Positions 60,631 through 64,000 of a stretch of 64,000 nt of DNA are shown here, piece after piece (the stretch's first letter is position 1; each line of letters starts with the position of its first letter). A program made the position numbers and the translations under genes. Origin of the DNA: Pelecanus crispus (Eukaryota > Chordata > Aves > Pelecaniformes > Pelecanidae); contig NC_134675.1 in assembly GCF_030463565.1 (NCBI RefSeq), forward strand, positions 19,117,862 through 19,181,861, written 5' to 3'. The notes beneath the pieces were generated by a model, which made no database searches, was not told where the DNA came from, and saw only the letters and a list, made by a program, of their open reading frames with translations.

Positions 60631-63384
60631 AAAAAAGGAACATGAAACCTCCCTCAAGCCCTCAGATGCCAGTTACAGAGGCACACAGTATGATACTGTA
60701 ACTGGGACTTGCCTGTACTTACTTTTGTGAGCACAGTGGTTGGGTATGGGAGCTAGGCTGTTCCATACAGGAGTAAGATTTTTTATTTTGGGTTGGTCTA
60801 CAGACATCTGTTGAAAATATTTACCTGTGAAAGAAAAAGATAATCTGTTACTATATGAAAATAATAATACGGTGCACTGTAGATCTCTGGCTTCTAGAAT
60901 AATGAAAACTTACTTAGAAAATCTCAGAAACATGTAATAACAAGAAACCACCAACTGAAAAAAGCTGTTGCTTTGTTCTCTTTACATTTGTTTAAAAGAG
61001 TGACTGATTTAATATAACCTTCATGTGTACCCTTATCACTTCCTCTCATATAATATAGTAATTACTCTTAAAACAGGCACGGTCCAGTAGCTAGGTCCAT
61101 GTAAGAATATTTGGATGTTAAATCTGTAGAAATGTTCAACTAGATGGATTTGATTTCAGAACTGGAGCTTTAGTTTGCAAACTTTTCTAATAGGGTCTCA
61201 GCCTTTCTAAGTACTAGAACACAAATGGAGTTCAACTGCTGGTTGGAAAATCAGGCTGGTGGAAGTCTATCAACAGTAAAGATGGGCTTTGAGAGGGTTT
61301 TGCTGCAGATGAAAACATAGCAGAACTGATATAAACTGATAATGATTCTAATTAAACTATGTTTATGGCAATTTCATTTTTACCAAGAAGAAAAGATACT
61401 GGAAAATGAAAGTTAATTGGCTAACTGTGGCATTTCACTGGCTAAGATTAAAGTTAACTTTGGTCTAGTACTATTAAAAAAGACAATGTGTTAGATGATG
61501 TAATGCATTTCACTACATAAATGATACATCAAACATTATTTAAAAAGTAGAAACTCAAGCTCCAAATCAGCATTTTCCCCAGGTCCTTTCCCTGAGTTGA
61601 TCTTATTCTGTGACGTTTCAGTGCCTCAAATTTTTCTTTTTTGTTATCCCCAAATCTGAGATGAGCCTTGTAAGGAGTCTTGAGTTGTCTTACCAAACAG
61701 CTGCTCATCCAGCATGGCATTGCAACATAGCTCATTGCAGAGCAAGCATATGCTCTGTCAGCACGCAGAGATGAGGGGAGACACAGGCTGGATGTAGTAG
61801 GACATCTTATGCAATAGGAGGAAATGGAATGATATAAATTGCCTTGGCAGCTTTGTAGCTGATACTTGAAAATACCTATGTATTGCTGGGTTGTGCAAGA
61901 TAAAGCTATAGGAAAATAGTTGTAGAACAGTTTCCAAGAGGTGCACTGAAGTAATTGTCAAGACTGCTGTAACTATGTTACTGGCTAAATGGATTCTGTG
62001 TGAAAGGAGCTAAAGTGATGTTCATCAGACAAACCCCCATGTTATAGTGCAGTCTTCAGCTCAGCATGGAACAAGATTCTGCTCTAAAGCCCACATCAGT
62101 TGATAGACATTGGATCACTCTATTAGCTCCCGTGGGTAAAGCTGATGTGTATTGGGCTAAAGCATGAAGAATCCATTATGGATGAGCTGTGTCTAATAGA
62201 AACAGACTTTGGTTTCCTTTTCCCATGTTTTACTCTTTATTTAGTCTTTAACACCTCTCCAAGGTGATCACAAGGTGGGTGTAAAAGTTGGCAAATGTTT
62301 TCTATACACATCACATCCACTGTGCAGAAATAAATAAATATATCAATTCCAAAATATCAGAGAATCAAGCCAGCTGCTTCTACTAGTGCAATTTGAGTTA
62401 TATTGGTTTAATTGTGATGCTTATGCTGAGAACTAATGGCTTATTATGTATGTACCTTTATAGCTTTGACGATGGGAGGTTGTTTTTTCTATCAGGAGAT
62501 ATGTTTATTTCATAAATGGGGATATCTGGCAGCAAAACAACAGTACAAAGCATAATCATGTTTGCAAGGCTGATATGAATGCTTGGAAATGAATCCTTGT
62601 TGTCTAAAAGATCTGTCATCAAGTGGAAGTATTCTTCTGCTCTTCCTATCTGGTCCACATAACATCAGAGAAAAAAGATTTTCTTTCTTTAAGACATCTT
62701 TCTTTGTCATCCCCAAGAGCATATTTATGACGGCATTTGGTTTTGAATGAAATGTAAAGGAGGCAATTTTGTGATTATAAAATGCAGGACTGTTCTGCAT
62801 TTCATTTTGTTTATTGACATTTTTTACAGGTTGTTCTTTGATTTTCCTTTGCATTCGGGTAGGTGATCCACACTGTGGTGTGTTTTGTGGAAAAGCTGTA
62901 AATGTTATGATGAATGTCCCACTGTAAACCAGTCCTTCAGTTCGAGAAACAGCCACCTTGATCAGCTTTGCTCTACTCTTTCCTGGCCAAGAAGTGCTTC
63001 CTGTTGAACTATACCATACTGCTTATGCCAACATAAGAGTAATAATAGTCTATTTTTTACATTACCTATTCAAGCAACTAGAAGGTACTGGGCTGCTGTA
63101 CAAACCTGTAATAAAGTATTGCCTTAGACCTGGCAGGTTAGTAATCTAAAAGATGAGTGGGTGATAGAAAGAGGCTCCAGCTGGTTAGAGGGTGCTAAGA
63201 GCTGCCTTACCATTTGAGACAGGCCTCCTTTTACCCATATCACTTGGAATTTCTCTACTTAGACCATTTTCCCTGTGGAAAGTAGGTGGCAGTACATTTT
63301 GCAAAAAGCGATGATTGCAAAGCTCATAAATACAAAATGCTTCAGATTGTGGATGCCAGCTCAGCACTGTGGCTGGCAAGGACT
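60631..63384. other. Presumed ANKRD55 intron
   Basis: AT-rich DNA. The longest open stretch (62510-62956, minus, about 148 codons) shows no family resemblance and is not called. Confidence 0.35.
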
Positions 63385-63387
63385 CTT

Positions 63388-64000
63388 GCAGTATAGTTCA
63401 ACAAAGGCAAATGTAGGGTCCTGCACCTAGGGAGGAATAACCCCATGCACCAGTACAGATTAGGGATTGACCTGTTGGAAAGCAGCTCTGCGGAGAAGGA
63501 CCTGGGAGTCTTGGTGGACAAGAAGTTAACCATGAGCCAGCAATGTGCCCTTGCAGCCAAGAAGGCCAATGGTACCCTAGGGTGCATTAGGAAGAGTGTG
63601 GCCAGCAGGTTGAGGGAGGTTATCCTCCCCCTCTACTCTGCCCTGGTGAGGCTACATCTGGAGTACTGTGTCCAGTTCTGGGCTCCCCAGTTCAAGAAAG
63701 ACAAGGAACTACTGGAGAGAGTCCAGCAGAGGGCTATGAAGATGATTAGGGGACTGGAGAATCTCTCTTATGAGGAAAGGCTGAGAGAGCTGGGTCTGTT
63801 TAACCTGGAGAAGAGGAGACTGAGAGGGGATCTTATCAACGCTTACAAATATCTTAAGGGCGGGTGTCAGGAGGATGGGGCCAGACTCTTTTCAGTGGTG
63901 CCCAGCAACAGGATAAGGGGCAACGGGCACAAACTGAAACACAGGAAGTTCCACCTGAATATGAGGAAAAACTTCTTTACTTTGAGGGTGACAGAGCACT
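63388..64000 (+). mobile_element. CR1 LINE, cut by window end
   Basis: C-terminal CR1 ORF2 sequence (Phe-Asn-Lys-Gly-Lys-Cys-Arg, a Gly-Arg-Asn-Asn-Pro-Met-His block, His-Leu-Glu-Tyr-Cys-Val-Gln-Phe-Trp) on the plus strand, of a different subfamily from the copies to the left. The 3' end lies beyond the window. Confidence 0.88.

Noticed and set aside
62510..62956. Minus-strand open frame of 148 codons in the presumed ANKRD55 intron
   Set aside because: It does not resemble the ANKRD55 penultimate exon or any family known to me, and open runs of this length occur by chance in this amount of AT-rich DNA.

Overview
The window is vertebrate DNA that reads as bird. It has CR1 LINEs with the avian 3' ending (short ATTCTATG repeats), many avian-type LTRs and two endogenous proviruses. 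Two host genes were recognised from split exons on the minus strand: IL6ST (gp130, the shared IL-6-family signalling receptor) on the left, and the last coding exon of ANKRD55 at about 52 kb. The order and orientation match the mammalian IL6ST-ANKRD55 neighbourhood (human 5q11), a block that is Z-linked in birds, so the window probably comes from a sex chromosome (Z, or a W gametolog).

Layout: 1-900 is a rearranged LTR with an ERV internal fragment. At 1305-6654 lie four IL6ST exons (signal peptide, Ig domain, second half of D2, first half of D3), with a 2.4 kb CR1 between the Ig exon and the D2 exon. From 6655 to about 27 kb is a very long first intron holding two complete proviruses: ERV-A (10722-17778, plus strand, gammaretrovirus-like, badly broken genes but almost identical LTRs) and ERV-B (18110-25076 including target duplications, minus strand, gag-pro-pol largely open, no env). 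The IL6ST CpG island and candidate first exons are at 26.5-27.7 kb, with a partial LTR of a third family abutting the island. From 28 to 51 kb is intergenic sequence with solo LTRs of the ERV-B family, CR1 copies and a 5S rRNA-CR1 chimera. At 51846-52059 is the ANKRD55 terminal exon, and 52-64 kb is presumably ANKRD55 intron with more CR1.

The most noteworthy observations are: (1) a 5S rRNA sequence joined to a 5'-truncated CR1 and flanked as one unit by a 6-bp target duplication; (2) IL6ST apparently lacking the exon for the first half of D2, with a CR1 in the interval where it should be, so that the flanking exons are out of phase; (3) an env-less provirus with an open pol and a Gag whose N-terminus is strongly hydrophobic; (4) a provirus LTR in the IL6ST intron carrying two STAT-type motifs and a POU octamer; (5) a discordance in ERV-A between nearly identical LTRs and heavily damaged genes. 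No microbial operons, CRISPR arrays or similar systems are present. Assignments rest on reading the sequence and on remembered families; no search was run.
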